Assembly: GCA_028821125.1 (NCBI GenBank)
Contig: JAPPHD010000033.1
Span: 1-64,000, forward strand
Reading direction: 5' to 3'
Source of the DNA: Gammaproteobacteria bacterium
Lineage (GTDB): Bacteria; Pseudomonadota; Gammaproteobacteria; Pseudomonadales; Azotimanducaceae
DNA length: 64,000 nt
Below, piece by piece: positions 35,336 through 44,377 of the stretch. Below the pieces are notes generated by a model. That model worked only from the letters and a program-made list of their open reading frames with translations. It did no database searches and was not told where the DNA came from. The translations under genes and the position numbers were made by a program. Every line of letters starts with the position of its first letter. Positions within the stretch are counted from its first letter, which is position 1.

Positions 35336-36952
35336 TCAATCGAACAGGTTGGCGAGGTTCTTCTTCATCGTATCGGCAATGTACAGCGCCAGTGCCTGAA
35401 TGGTGCTGGTGGGATTCACGGCGCCCGCGGTTACGAAAATGCTGCCGTCGACGATGAACAGGTTCCTGACGTCGTGGCTGCGGCCCCAGGGATTGACCAC
35501 CGAGCGTTCGGGGTCACGCCCCATCCGGGCGGTGCCCAGCAGATGCCAGCCGGCCTCCCGTGCCGGCCCGACGCTGACGACCTCCACCGCCCCGGCCGTC
35601 TCCATGACCTCCCTGGCGTGAGCCAGGCCGTGCTCCAGCATCCGGCTCGTGTTCCCGCTCAGCCTGTAGGTGATCTTCGGGGCCGGGATGCCGTCCGAGT
35701 CTGCAAGTTCCGGATCCAGGGTTACGGTGTTGTGCGCCTCGGGCAGGTCCTCGCAGAGGACGCCGATCGTGGCGGTGTGGTCGAAGTGGCGGCGGAACGC
35801 CTCGTGATGTCCAGGGCCCCAGGGAATCCGCCCCGATGCGGCGCCCTGCATGGCCGTATTCCAGGGCCCCGCGCCGCCGCGGACGCCCTGCATCATGTAG
35901 CCGCGCACGAAATCCCGGTCCGGGTCGGTTTCGTAGAACTGGTTGCTTAGCAGGCTGCAGCCGAGCGGTCCCTTGTGGCTGTCCAGACGCTCCTCGAACA
36001 GACCCTGCACAAATCCCACCGGGTGAAACATCAGGTTTCTGCCGACCATCCCGCTACGGTTGGCAAGACCGTCGGGGAACTGCGACGACTTCGAATTGAG
36101 CAGGATACGGGGTGTGCCCACGCCATTGCAGGCGAGCACCACCACCTCGGCGCGCTGATGCCTTTCCTCGCCATCGGGATCGTAATAGATCACCCCGTCG
36201 GCCATGCCGGCTTCGTTCAGGGTGATCTCCCTGACCCGGCAGCGCGTCCGCAACTCCACGCCGCTGCGCAGCGCCTCCGGCCAATAGGTGATGTCGGTGC
36301 TGGATTTCGCGCCCTGAGCACAGCCGGACATGCACGGGCCCAGATTCAGGCACTGGTCGCGCCCCCGGTAGGGCCGGGAGATGATGGCGCTGTCGGAGGG
36401 CCACCAGTGCCAGCCCAGCCGGTTGAATCCGCCCGCCAGGGTTTCGCCGAACCGTCCCAGCGGCAGGGGCGGCAAGGGCGGCTGTTTCGGCGGGTAGGAG
36501 GGGTCGCCAGCCAGGCCCGAGACGCCCATCATCCGGTCGTTCTCGGCGAAGTAGGGTTCGAGCCGGTCGTAGTTCACCGGCCAGTCGTCAGCCACGCCGT
36601 CGAGGGTACGCACCCGGAAATCCGAAGGGTGCAGCCGGGGAAAGTGCGCCGCGTACATGACGGTGCCGCCGCCGACGCCATTGAAATTCACTACCGAGAT
36701 GGGCGAGTCGTCGTTGTTTACCGGATAGTCGGAAGGCCGCCCCCGGACGTTGGGATCGATGCTGTTCTCCCCCTGCAGGCGTTGTTCCCAGTCCGGGTAG
36801 TTGGTCGGATATTCCGCCGGATTGGCCCAGTCGCCCTGCTCCATGCAAACGATGTGCATGCGCGTCTCGGCGAGGCTCCAGGCCACCGCCGCACCCGAGG
36901 CTCCCGCCCCGACGATCAGGACGTCGACTGGATCGTTAGCGGAGACGGGCAT
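35336..36952 (-). CDS. GMC-type FAD oxidoreductase (membrane dehydrogenase catalytic subunit)
   Basis: 538 residues. N-terminal FAD-binding DVLIVGAGASGAAVAWSLAE, then NFNGVGGGTVMYAAHFPRL, CNGVGTPRILLNS, and the C-terminal HLLGTARMGRDPERSVV and VNPTSTIQALALYIAD, where His/Asn act in hydride removal. With the adjacent subunit 3 it resembles gluconate or sugar dehydrogenases that pass electrons to a cytochrome. The usual cytochrome c subunit gene is missing nearby. Substrate is an alcohol or sugar, not further defined. Divergent from the MFS gene across 218 bases. Confidence 0.9.
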   Translation of the reverse strand: MPVSANDPVDVLIVGAGASGAAVAWSLAETRMHIVCMEQGDWANPAEYPTNYPDWEQRLQGENSIDPNVRGRPSDYPVNNDDSPISVVNFNGVGGGTVMYAAHFPRLHPSDFRVRTLDGVADDWPVNYDRLEPYFAENDRMMGVSGLAGDPSYPPKQPPLPPLPLGRFGETLAGGFNRLGWHWWPSDSAIISRPYRGRDQCLNLGPCMSGCAQGAKSSTDITYWPEALRSGVELRTRCRVREITLNEAGMADGVIYYDPDGEERHQRAEVVVLACNGVGTPRILLNSKSSQFPDGLANRSGMVGRNLMFHPVGFVQGLFEERLDSHKGPLGCSLLSNQFYETDPDRDFVRGYMMQGVRGGAGPWNTAMQGAASGRIPWGPGHHEAFRRHFDHTATIGVLCEDLPEAHNTVTLDPELADSDGIPAPKITYRLSGNTSRMLEHGLAHAREVMETAGAVEVVSVGPAREAGWHLLGTARMGRDPERSVVNPWGRSHDVRNLFIVDGSIFVTAGAVNPTSTIQALALYIADTMKKNLANLFD

Positions 36953-37170
36953 GGCGTTCCCTGGGCACTTGCGTCTGGCGGATTCGCATCGATGGAATCA
37001 TACGGGGACGGAATCTGGCAAGAGCCCGCAGGACGCCTGCGTGTGCGCTTCGCCGGCGTTGAACCATACAGCGTGGGTTGCGAACGGGCCGTCGCTGTGC
37101 CGGTGGAAAAACCGGCAAACCGGCCGCTTCATTGACTTGGGCACATCGCCCCCTATCATCGGCCCGCAGC

Positions 37171-38496
37171 ATGGCGGACAGACAGAATTCAGCGGCGACA
37201 GTCTCCAAGCCCATCTCCGCCGGTTATTCGCGGTTCGCGCTGCTGCTGCTCACCATCGTCTTCCTGGTACACAACCTCGACCGGCAGATCATGTCCATCC
37301 TGCTGGTGCCGATCCAGAGCGAACTGGGGGCCAGCGACACGGCCATGGGCTTCCTGACGGGGTTTGCCTTCGCCGCGGTGTACGTCTCGTTCGGCATTCC
37401 CATGGCCCACCTCTGCGACCGCGGCAACCGGCGCAACATCCTGAGCATCGTCATCGCCGTGTGGAGCGGTTTCACGGCGCTTTGCGGCACGGCGGTGAAT
37501 TACGTCCACCTGCTGCTGATGCGGGTGGGGGTCGCCCTGGGCGAAGCCGGCGGCAATCCAGCCTGCGTCTCGATGATCTCGGACTTTTTTCCCGCCGCCC
37601 AACGCGCCATGGCCATGGGCGTGTTCTATATCGGCGCGTCGGCGGGCATTTTTTTCGGCATGTGGCTGGGTGGCTGGATCAACGACGCCATGGGATGGCG
37701 CGCGGCGTTCGTGGTCGTCGGCCTGCCGGGCGTGCTGCTTGCGCTCATTGTCCGGCTGACGCTCAAAGAGCCCCCGCGGGGAGTCAGCGACGGCCTGGCG
37801 GTGGATTCCCGCGAGGCCAAATCCTTTCCGGATGTGCAACGCCTGCTCTGGTCGCTCAGCACCTATCGTCGCCTCATCCTCGGCAACGCCTGCCACTCCA
37901 TCGCCATGTACGCCAGCTTTGCCTGGGCAGCCGCCTACTTCATCCGCATTCACGGCCTGAGCACCACCGAGGTCGGGCTCAGGATCGGCCTGGTCACGGG
38001 CCTCGGGGCGGCGCTTGGAAACCTGGTCGGCGGTTACGTTACGGATCGGCTGAGCGCGCGCGACAAGGGCTGGTACATGGGCGTGGCCGGCATTGCCAAC
38101 CTGCTGTCCGTTCCACTGGTCTTCGCCTTCCTCAACCTGGCCGATGCCGACTGGGCCATATACGCCTACCTGCCCATGATCGCCTTCATGGCGGCCTCCG
38201 CCCCCGCCGTGGCCACCGTGACCCAGGGCATCGTCCGTCCGGAGATGCGTTCCATGAGCTATACCACCCAGTACATGGTGACGAGCCTGTTGGGAATGGG
38301 TGGCGGCCCGTTTCTGGTGGGGCTGACCAACGACCTGCTTGCCCCCCAGTTCGGGGAGTTGTCCATCCGGTATTCGATGCTGGGCGTCATCGGCACCACG
38401 GCGCTCATCTGCGGCCTGACGTTCTGCTGGGCGAGCCGGAGCGTCGGCCGGGACATGGATTCGGCAGCAATCAAAGCAGGCAGCGGCGGTGTCTGA
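37171..38496 (+). CDS. MFS transporter, spinster-like
   Basis: 441 residues from ATG 37171. Twelve helices; the loop 2-3 motif is GIPMAHLCDRGNRRN and the first helix FALLLLTIVFLVHNLDRQIMSI matches spinster/anion-symporter-like MFS proteins (NLDRQ). These often import aromatic or dicarboxylic acids, or move sphingolipid-like compounds in eukaryotes. Substrate is unknown; it could feed the catabolic genes around it. Convergent with the MmgE/PrpD gene, 27 bases apart. Confidence 0.9.
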   Translation: MADRQNSAATVSKPISAGYSRFALLLLTIVFLVHNLDRQIMSILLVPIQSELGASDTAMGFLTGFAFAAVYVSFGIPMAHLCDRGNRRNILSIVIAVWSGFTALCGTAVNYVHLLLMRVGVALGEAGGNPACVSMISDFFPAAQRAMAMGVFYIGASAGIFFGMWLGGWINDAMGWRAAFVVVGLPGVLLALIVRLTLKEPPRGVSDGLAVDSREAKSFPDVQRLLWSLSTYRRLILGNACHSIAMYASFAWAAAYFIRIHGLSTTEVGLRIGLVTGLGAALGNLVGGYVTDRLSARDKGWYMGVAGIANLLSVPLVFAFLNLADADWAIYAYLPMIAFMAASAPAVATVTQGIVRPEMRSMSYTTQYMVTSLLGMGGGPFLVGLTNDLLAPQFGELSIRYSMLGVIGTTALICGLTFCWASRSVGRDMDSAAIKAGSGGV

Positions 38497-38523
38497 CCGC
38501 TTATGCCAGGCCATCGTTGCCGA

Positions 38524-39900
38524 TTACGGCAGAAGTGCGGAAGCTTCGTTCAGGTCCTGAACGGCGTCCAGATGCAGCAGCGTATCGATCAGCCGATCCA
38601 CCTGGTGATCCGGAATTCCGTGCCTGGCGTACTGCAGGCAATCCCTGAATTTGGCGATGACGTCTTCGTCCGACATCGGGCTGTTCGGGTGCCCGTAGAC
38701 ATTATCGAGCCGACCGGAGAGCAGACGCCCGTCCGTCGTCTGAACTTCAACGATGGCCGGCGTGATCTCGGCGGCGGGGCCAAGGTCGTCGCTGACTCGA
38801 TGTTGCACCCGCCGAATGATGGACAGGACGTCGGGCCTGTGCAGGTTGGCCGGGAGAAAGTCCGCGATCTGGGGCGTTTTGACCACGCCCACGGCAACCG
38901 TGAAGTAGAGCGAGAATTTCGCCTGGATGCTCAGGTTCGGCGCCCTCTTTTCAGCCTCGGGTTCGCAGAACAGGGCCCGTGTTCCCTTGGATACGACCAG
39001 GGTAATCTGCTTGATCTCCGTAGGCGCGATACCGTTCTCGGAAAGAATCCCGCGGGTTGCCTCCACATAGCCATGAGTCAGACGGCAGCACGGCCACGGC
39101 TTGAGGCTGACGCCGAGATGACGGAACTCCTTGCCCAGTCCGGATAACAGCCCTTCGGCATCGAATCGGTTGTCGTAGTAGTTCTCGAAGAACAGTTCGA
39201 CGCCGTTTCGACATGCCTTGACGCCGCTACCGGCCAGCAGGGCGCACAGCACGCCTTCCTTGTTGATGAACCCATCGCGGATCGCGCGCAATTCGGACTC
39301 CGGCGCCGCGATTGCATCGAGCTGGCCATGACAGCGGTGCAGGGCGAGTCCGAGCGCATTGACCAGCTGGGCCTCGTCCAGGCGCAGCATTTTGCCGGCG
39401 GCGGCGGTCGCGGAGAAAACCCCGAAATTGCTGATCGGAAACCAGCGGTGATCCACACCGAGCTTGCCCCTGGGGGACGAGGACAGGCGCGCGCCGAGAT
39501 CGCTGCCGACCGCTACCGCCGTGATCAGCTCTTTGCCGCTGGCGTCGCCCATCCGTTCCGCAACGGCCAGGGCCGCCGGCACCGTCTGTGACGATGGATG
39601 ATGGCCCAACTCGTCTATGGTGTCGTCGTAGTCCAGCACGTGCGCGAAAGAGCCGTTGAGATAGGCGGCCATCACCGCAGACGCCTTTTTCCCCAGCCCG
39701 ATCAGCGTCGCTTGGCCCGGGCCGCTCTCTTCCGACACGATTTCCGCCAGGCGCTCGCAAGTCTGGTCCAGGCTCGATGGCGGCACCATGACGCCGAGGG
39801 TGTCCAGAATGCTGAGCTTCGTAGTTTCCCGGACCGCAGGCGGGATGCTGTCGTAATCGGTCGCCGCGATGGAACGCGCTATCGTCTCAGTCAGTTGCAC
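38524..39900 (-). CDS. MmgE/PrpD family protein
   Basis: 458 residues from GTG 39900, with GGAGTGAG upstream. The pattern KLSILDTLGVMVPP, AAYLNGSFAHVLDYDDT and HRWFPISNFGVFSATAAAGKML, and KPWPCCRLTHGYVEAT are hallmarks of 2-methylcitrate dehydratase (PrpD), MmgE and cis-aconitate decarboxylase relatives. Reaction here may be dehydration or decarboxylation of a small polycarboxylic acid. Neighbours (CaiB fusion, luciferase-like) suggest catabolism but no prpB/prpC gene is present, so it is probably not the methylcitrate cycle enzyme. Confidence 0.9.
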   Translation of the reverse strand: MQLTETIARSIAATDYDSIPPAVRETTKLSILDTLGVMVPPSSLDQTCERLAEIVSEESGPGQATLIGLGKKASAVMAAYLNGSFAHVLDYDDTIDELGHHPSSQTVPAALAVAERMGDASGKELITAVAVGSDLGARLSSSPRGKLGVDHRWFPISNFGVFSATAAAGKMLRLDEAQLVNALGLALHRCHGQLDAIAAPESELRAIRDGFINKEGVLCALLAGSGVKACRNGVELFFENYYDNRFDAEGLLSGLGKEFRHLGVSLKPWPCCRLTHGYVEATRGILSENGIAPTEIKQITLVVSKGTRALFCEPEAEKRAPNLSIQAKFSLYFTVAVGVVKTPQIADFLPANLHRPDVLSIIRRVQHRVSDDLGPAAEITPAIVEVQTTDGRLLSGRLDNVYGHPNSPMSDEDVIAKFRDCLQYARHGIPDHQVDRLIDTLLHLDAVQDLNEASALLP

Positions 39901-39913
39901 ATCTCACTCCCTT

Positions 39914-42247
39914 TCAGTCCTGGCTCCAGACCTCTGCGATCGCCGTTGGCTTGATCTCGTAATCTTCCGGCGGCGTACCGTCGCGCCGCTGTGCGCCGTG
40001 CCAATCGGTAAATCCGCCGATCAGCCGTAGCCGCCCAACGCTCGACGAGCGAACGACCTTCGTATACCGCTGGTCGCACAGGAACGGATCGTCGAATTCC
40101 ACGCGTTCAAGTACCTGGCAAGCCGGCACGCCCTTTGCCGCAAGCGCGATCACCCATTCTTCCACCGTCCTGCCAGACAGGATCCGAGCCATTTCCTCCG
40201 ATAGCATTGCGTCCCGCGCACGGCCATCTGCGTCGGCACCAGAACCGGCATCGGCACCAGAAGCACCAGAACCTCCAGAAGCAAGGTGGGCCAGCCCCAA
40301 AACCTCGAGCAACGATTCGCGTTGCTTCGGGGTACGCGCCGCGATGGCAATCCACCGGTCCTGCGCGCGATAGTACCGCTCGCAAGCATTGGCGCCGGGA
40401 TGATTCATGCCTCCGAGGGCCCGTCCCGGACGGCACGGATAACGCGTCAGCTCGCCGCTCTGCAGCAAGGTCGATACCGCGGCGAGCGACGTGAACACGC
40501 GTTGCGTAATGCCGGCGGTCTCGCGCACGTAAAGCGCCGCCAGAGTACCCAGGGCGCCTACCGCGCCGGTGGTGACATCGTGCACCGGAGCCCCGGCGGT
40601 GATCGGCCGGCCCTCGCCGCCCTGCACCGCGGCAAGCCCGCTCAGGGTCTGCAGCAGCGGATCGAATCCCGGGAATTCGGCCCACGCACCGGCCTGCCCG
40701 AACGCCGTGACCGAGCAACGAATGAGATTCGCATTTGCACGCGCGTACACTTCGGGCTGCAATTGCAATCGAGCCAGGCTCGCGGGCAGCAGGTTGTCGA
40801 CGGCCACATCGGCGCGGCCGATCAGCTTGAGAAACTGTTCCCGTTCGCCGGCGTCGCGCAGGTTAAGCCCGATCGCCCGCTTGTGTTCGTTGACGATGGC
40901 ATACGGGGCGGTAAACACGCTGTACGGGTCTCCGGCGGGGCTTTCCACCTTGATGACTTCCGCACCGTGGGTGGCCAGCAGGCTCGACACGAAGGGGCCG
41001 GCCAGGAATGTCGAAGAATCGACGATTTTCAGGCCCGCAAGCGGCAGAACGCCTGTTTCGGGCCGCTCGCCCCCGGCCTCGCGGTGCACCGCGCCGCTCC
41101 ACAGGTCGCGCATGTCTGCAACGTCTCCCGGAATGGGAACCGTGCCTGCTCGACCCGGAGTCTGCGCCATTTCAACGGCAACACCGGGCATGACAAGCTC
41201 GCCCACCACCGGGTGCGTCACCCGTACCGGCGGACAGGCCCCCGCGATCACCTCGCCGTCCAGCCAGGCATCGGGAGCGAGCACCGGCGCGGCCGGCACA
41301 TCGGCCGCCCGGAACGCCTCCAGCCATTGCGCCGCCGTCCGTGTCCTGAACACGAGTTCCAGCTCGGCCGCCACCCGGCTCGCGATCTCCGGGCGCATGA
41401 TGTTGGTGAAGTCGCCGGCCACATCGTCCCGGGCCATGACATCCACCCGGTCCAGCACGTCGAGCGCCTTGAAAAACAGTTCCGGAGACAGCGCGCCAAG
41501 AAAAATCCAGCGCTCGTCACCACACTGATACAGCCGGAACTGGCAACCTCCCCCGATCAGCTTGCCGGAGGAGATGATGGGCGGACCGTCGATGGAAGCG
41601 GTCATGAGCGTGCACAGCGCCGCCCCCGCGGCCTGCAGTCCGGTGACGACGGCGGCGCGACCCCAGCCGTCGCAGGCTCGCGCATAAAGGCCCGCCAATG
41701 CGACCGAAGCCGCCATGGCGCCATGCAGGTGCAGGCGTGTCGGTACCACGGAAGCCACCGGCCGCTCGTCGGTGGCGGGGTGATGGGCCGCGAATCCGGA
41801 GACGGCATCCAGCAGCAGTGCATCGTGCGGCAGGTGGCTCCAGCGGCCGCCTGCCGAGATGGGAGGCATCCATACGTGCACAAGCGTCGGGGCTGCCGAG
41901 GCCAATGTTGCGGCATCCAGGCCTTGGTGCTCGAGACGCCCCGGATGAGTGTCCGCCAGCAGGATGTCCGCGCGCTCCGCCAGCCGGCGCAACTCGAGGG
42001 CATGCAGGGACGGGTCGTCCAGTTGGCCGAGCAGCACCTTTCCGCGGTTCCAGCAAAGAAACCCCGGCATCGCTTCATCACTCATGCGAGGGATGCCCCC
42101 TCGCGCTCCACCGGGCGTTTCTGCGGACACCGGCCTGGCGACCTCGGCGCCCAGGTCGGCGAGCAGCATGCCCGCGGTTTGACCCGCGATCCCCGTGCTG
42201 AGTTCCAGTACGCGGATTCCCGTGAGTGGTGGCGGCCCCGTTTCCAT
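39914..42247 (-). CDS. Tandem two-domain CaiB/BaiF CoA-transferase
   Basis: 777 residues from ATG 42247 (METGPPPLTGIRVLELS). Two family III CoA-transferase domains in one chain: first at ~8-390 (GIAGQTAGMLLADLGAEV; candidate Asp142), second at ~402-777 (LAGPFVSSLLATHGAEVIKVESPAGDPY; Asp529 in GFDPLLQTLSG). Family III enzymes normally are interlocked dimers of one ~400-residue chain, so this may be a fused pseudo-dimer with one domain specialised. The second domain carries a low-complexity Gly/Ser/Ala/Asp insert near residue 670. Fourteen bases upstream of the MmgE/PrpD gene on the same strand, so co-transcribed. Confidence 0.88.
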   Translation of the reverse strand: METGPPPLTGIRVLELSTGIAGQTAGMLLADLGAEVARPVSAETPGGARGGIPRMSDEAMPGFLCWNRGKVLLGQLDDPSLHALELRRLAERADILLADTHPGRLEHQGLDAATLASAAPTLVHVWMPPISAGGRWSHLPHDALLLDAVSGFAAHHPATDERPVASVVPTRLHLHGAMAASVALAGLYARACDGWGRAAVVTGLQAAGAALCTLMTASIDGPPIISSGKLIGGGCQFRLYQCGDERWIFLGALSPELFFKALDVLDRVDVMARDDVAGDFTNIMRPEIASRVAAELELVFRTRTAAQWLEAFRAADVPAAPVLAPDAWLDGEVIAGACPPVRVTHPVVGELVMPGVAVEMAQTPGRAGTVPIPGDVADMRDLWSGAVHREAGGERPETGVLPLAGLKIVDSSTFLAGPFVSSLLATHGAEVIKVESPAGDPYSVFTAPYAIVNEHKRAIGLNLRDAGEREQFLKLIGRADVAVDNLLPASLARLQLQPEVYARANANLIRCSVTAFGQAGAWAEFPGFDPLLQTLSGLAAVQGGEGRPITAGAPVHDVTTGAVGALGTLAALYVRETAGITQRVFTSLAAVSTLLQSGELTRYPCRPGRALGGMNHPGANACERYYRAQDRWIAIAARTPKQRESLLEVLGLAHLASGGSGASGADAGSGADADGRARDAMLSEEMARILSGRTVEEWVIALAAKGVPACQVLERVEFDDPFLCDQRYTKVVRSSSVGRLRLIGGFTDWHGAQRRDGTPPEDYEIKPTAIAEVWSQD
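40231..40281. repeat. Short in-frame imperfect tandem repeat (coding linker)
   Basis: Units related to GGCACCAGA / GCACCAGAAC recur four times and encode the Gly/Ser/Ala/Asp-rich stretch GGSGASGADAGSGADADG inside the second CaiB domain. Prone to slippage and so to length variation. Confidence 0.5.
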
Positions 42248-42356
42248 GGCGCGCGAGTCTATCACCGCTGGGTTCGGCAGCTTCAGTACGCTTGATGATC
42301 GGGGCACATTGTCGTAGAAGCTCGAATCGGAATCCGACCTCGGGGGTAAATGCGAA

Positions 42357-43376
42357 ATGACGACCTTTGGAATAGCCAGCAAACCCGACCGCAAGGACGA
42401 GTTCATCCGCTGGGTCACCGAGGCCGAACAGGCCGGTTTCGGGCTGGTCTGCACCGGAGATTCGCCGGCGCTCCTGCGCGACCAGTACGTGGCCCTGACG
42501 CTCCTGGCCCTCAATACCAGCCACTGCCGGATCGGCAGCTTCATCACCAATCCGGTATCCCGGCATCCCACCATCACGGCGGGTGCCAGCAGCACGCTCA
42601 ACGAGATTTCCGGGGGCCGCTTCCGCATCGGCATCAGCACAGGCGACAGCGGCATCCTGAATCTCGGCCTGAAGCGGGCGACGTTGGCCCGGCTCGAGGA
42701 ATACGTCGTCACGATGCAGCGGCTGTGGCGCGACTCCGAAGCCCCGTACATGGGCGGAACCGCACGCCTGGTGTGGACAGACGAGCCGGTGCCCGTCTAC
42801 CTGGCAGCCGGCGGCCCGAAGGCGCTGGAACTGGCCGGCCGCATCGCCGATGGGGTCTATGTCACCCTGGGGCTCTCCCCCGAAGCCGTCGACGGGGCCT
42901 TGCGCCACCTGGAGATCGGCGCCAGGCAGTCGGGCCGCACGCTCGACGATCTCGACATCTGGTGGCATGTGCGGGCCAACATCGACGACGACTACGAGAC
43001 CGCGGTGCGCGGTTGCCTGTCACTGCTCGGCGGTATCGCTCACCACACGTTTCAGGCCGGCGTGGAAGGCAAGTTCCTGCCGCGCAGGTACAAGGCGCCC
43101 ATCGCCGAACTGGCCCGCCGCTACAATTCCCGGCAGCACACGCAAATTGGTGTCGACGGCCTCAACGCCAACGAGCGGCTGGTGGTCGACCTCGGCCTGA
43201 AGGACTTCCTCTGCGAGAACTTCGGGTTTGTGGGAACGCCCTCCGACTGGATTTCCAAGGCCCGGGAACTGCACGGCCGCGGTGTCACCCAGCTCGCTTT
43301 CGCCGTCGTGGTGCCCGACATCCATGCCTTCATCAAACAGGTGGGGGATGAGGTGATACCGCACTTGCCTGGCTAG
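42357..43376 (+). CDS. Luciferase-like (LLM class) flavin-dependent oxidoreductase
   Basis: 339 residues. TIM-barrel monooxygenase/reductase pattern: TEAEQAGFGLVCTGDSPALLRDQY, then NPVSRHPTITAGASSTLNEISGGRFRIGISTGDSG, and PVYLAAGGPKALELAGRIADGVYV. The set resembles the F420- or FMNH2-dependent LLM group, including N5,N10-methylene-H4MPT reductase-like and limonene/alkane monooxygenase-like proteins. Cofactor (FMN or F420) cannot be told by eye. Divergent from the CaiB fusion gene by 109 bases. Confidence 0.88.
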   Translation: MTTFGIASKPDRKDEFIRWVTEAEQAGFGLVCTGDSPALLRDQYVALTLLALNTSHCRIGSFITNPVSRHPTITAGASSTLNEISGGRFRIGISTGDSGILNLGLKRATLARLEEYVVTMQRLWRDSEAPYMGGTARLVWTDEPVPVYLAAGGPKALELAGRIADGVYVTLGLSPEAVDGALRHLEIGARQSGRTLDDLDIWWHVRANIDDDYETAVRGCLSLLGGIAHHTFQAGVEGKFLPRRYKAPIAELARRYNSRQHTQIGVDGLNANERLVVDLGLKDFLCENFGFVGTPSDWISKARELHGRGVTQLAFAVVVPDIHAFIKQVGDEVIPHLPG

Positions 43377-43436
43377 GAGTCCTCGCAGCCTGAACGAAGG
43401 AAACCTTCCCAATCTGTTTGCGTTCTAATATATCCA

Positions 43437-43464
43437 TTAATATCAAAGACTTGAAAAGCTATCC
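43437..43464 (+). other. Leader-like motif without a gene
   Basis: TTAATATCAAAGACTTG...ATCC resembles the 28-base leader that precedes ATGAAAG in three exported-protein genes here, and has the same total length, but is followed by CCCGCAAG instead of a start codon. Possibly a remnant of a lost gene, or chance. Confidence 0.3.
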
Positions 43465-43481
43465 CCCGCAAGCTCCTGACA

Positions 43482-43504
43482 AAGCCCGCTGCTTTCGCGG
43501 GGTT
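43482..43504 (-). terminator. Probable intrinsic terminator of the minus-strand luciferase-like gene
   Basis: Read on the minus strand: AACCCCGC - GAAAGCA - GCGGGCTT followed by TGTC. Eight-base stem with one mismatch, starting about 20 bases after the stop at 43523. Could also serve the plus-strand gene ending at 43376. Confidence 0.5.
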
Positions 43505-43522
43505 ACACCCTGAACCAGGCCG

Positions 43523-44269
43523 TCAGGCCAGCGCACGCACCCGTTCCGGATCCGGGGCCCCGGGCATGAACATGATCACCGCGTCATCGAAACCGTAGTC
43601 CGCGTACTGCTGCAGGCGCGCGCGCAGCTTGCCGAGATCGCTGTCGGGGTCGACGATGATGGTGGTGACGATGGCGCGCCGCCCTCCGGCTGCCCGGTAT
43701 CGCTCGAGCCGGGCCTCCAGTTCCCCCGTCCCGCGGAACAGTGCGGAAGCGATCCAGCCATCGAATTCCCGCGCGGCCCGCTCGATGTCGCCGCCCCAGG
43801 TGCCGTAAAAGACCGGCGGTGCCGGCGCGGGAACCGGTTTGAGCGAAACCCCGCGCCACTCGCCGGTGCGCAGCAAACTTCGGAACGGCTCCAGATCGCG
43901 ATGCAACGTATCGAGCCTCCCCGTGTAGTCCCGCTCCAGCGCCGCGAAATCGGTCTCGGAGGAACCGGCGCCCACCCCCACAATCAGCCGTTCGCCGCAC
44001 ACCTCCATCAGTGACAGCACGCGATGCGCCAATTCCACAGGATGATGCAGGGGCAACTGGACGATGCCGGTGCCAAGCTCCAAGTCGCTCGTGACCGTTG
44101 CCGCCACGGATAGCGCGACGAACGGATCGGTCATGAACACCCCGCGCCCGATCGAACTCGCCGCCCACAGGCTCTCAAAACCCGCAGCCGCGTAGCGGCG
44201 TGCCCGGTCGGCGAGCGGCCGTTCCTGGCGCTCCGGGGAAAACGGGGCCAGTACCGCACCCAGTCGCAT
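43523..44269 (-). CDS. Luciferase-like (LLM class) flavin-dependent oxidoreductase, short form
   Basis: 248 residues from ATG 44269 with GGAGGACG upstream. LLM features: ARRYAAAGFESLWAASSIGRG, DPFVALSVAATVTSDLELGTGIVQLPLHHPVELAHRVLSLMEVCGERLIVGVGAGSSETDF. Shorter than most family members (300-350), lacking part of the insertion regions, but the open frame is intact and the barrel-forming segments are present. Cofactor and substrate unknown. Confidence 0.87.
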   Translation of the reverse strand: MRLGAVLAPFSPERQERPLADRARRYAAAGFESLWAASSIGRGVFMTDPFVALSVAATVTSDLELGTGIVQLPLHHPVELAHRVLSLMEVCGERLIVGVGAGSSETDFAALERDYTGRLDTLHRDLEPFRSLLRTGEWRGVSLKPVPAPAPPVFYGTWGGDIERAAREFDGWIASALFRGTGELEARLERYRAAGGRRAIVTTIIVDPDSDLGKLRARLQQYADYGFDDAVIMFMPGAPDPERVRALA

Positions 44270-44377
44270 CGTTCGTCCTCCGGTTCTTTCAGATGGGCAG
44301 GTCCGTGGTTAGTATGCGCGAACGCCCCGCCGACAACGACACCAAACCGGGATCACGCCACAAGCGACCAGTCCACC

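Noticed and set aside
37189..38514. Long open frame (441 codons) antisense to the MFS transporter
   Set aside because: High GC creates long antisense frames. Its composition (His, Gly, Arg, Asp rich, no hydrophobic pattern) and the clear MFS protein on the other strand show it is a shadow.
38524..39900. Methylcitrate-cycle PrpD
   Set aside because: No prpB, prpC or acnM-like gene is near; the neighbours are CoA-transferase and luciferase-like genes, so only the family name is used.
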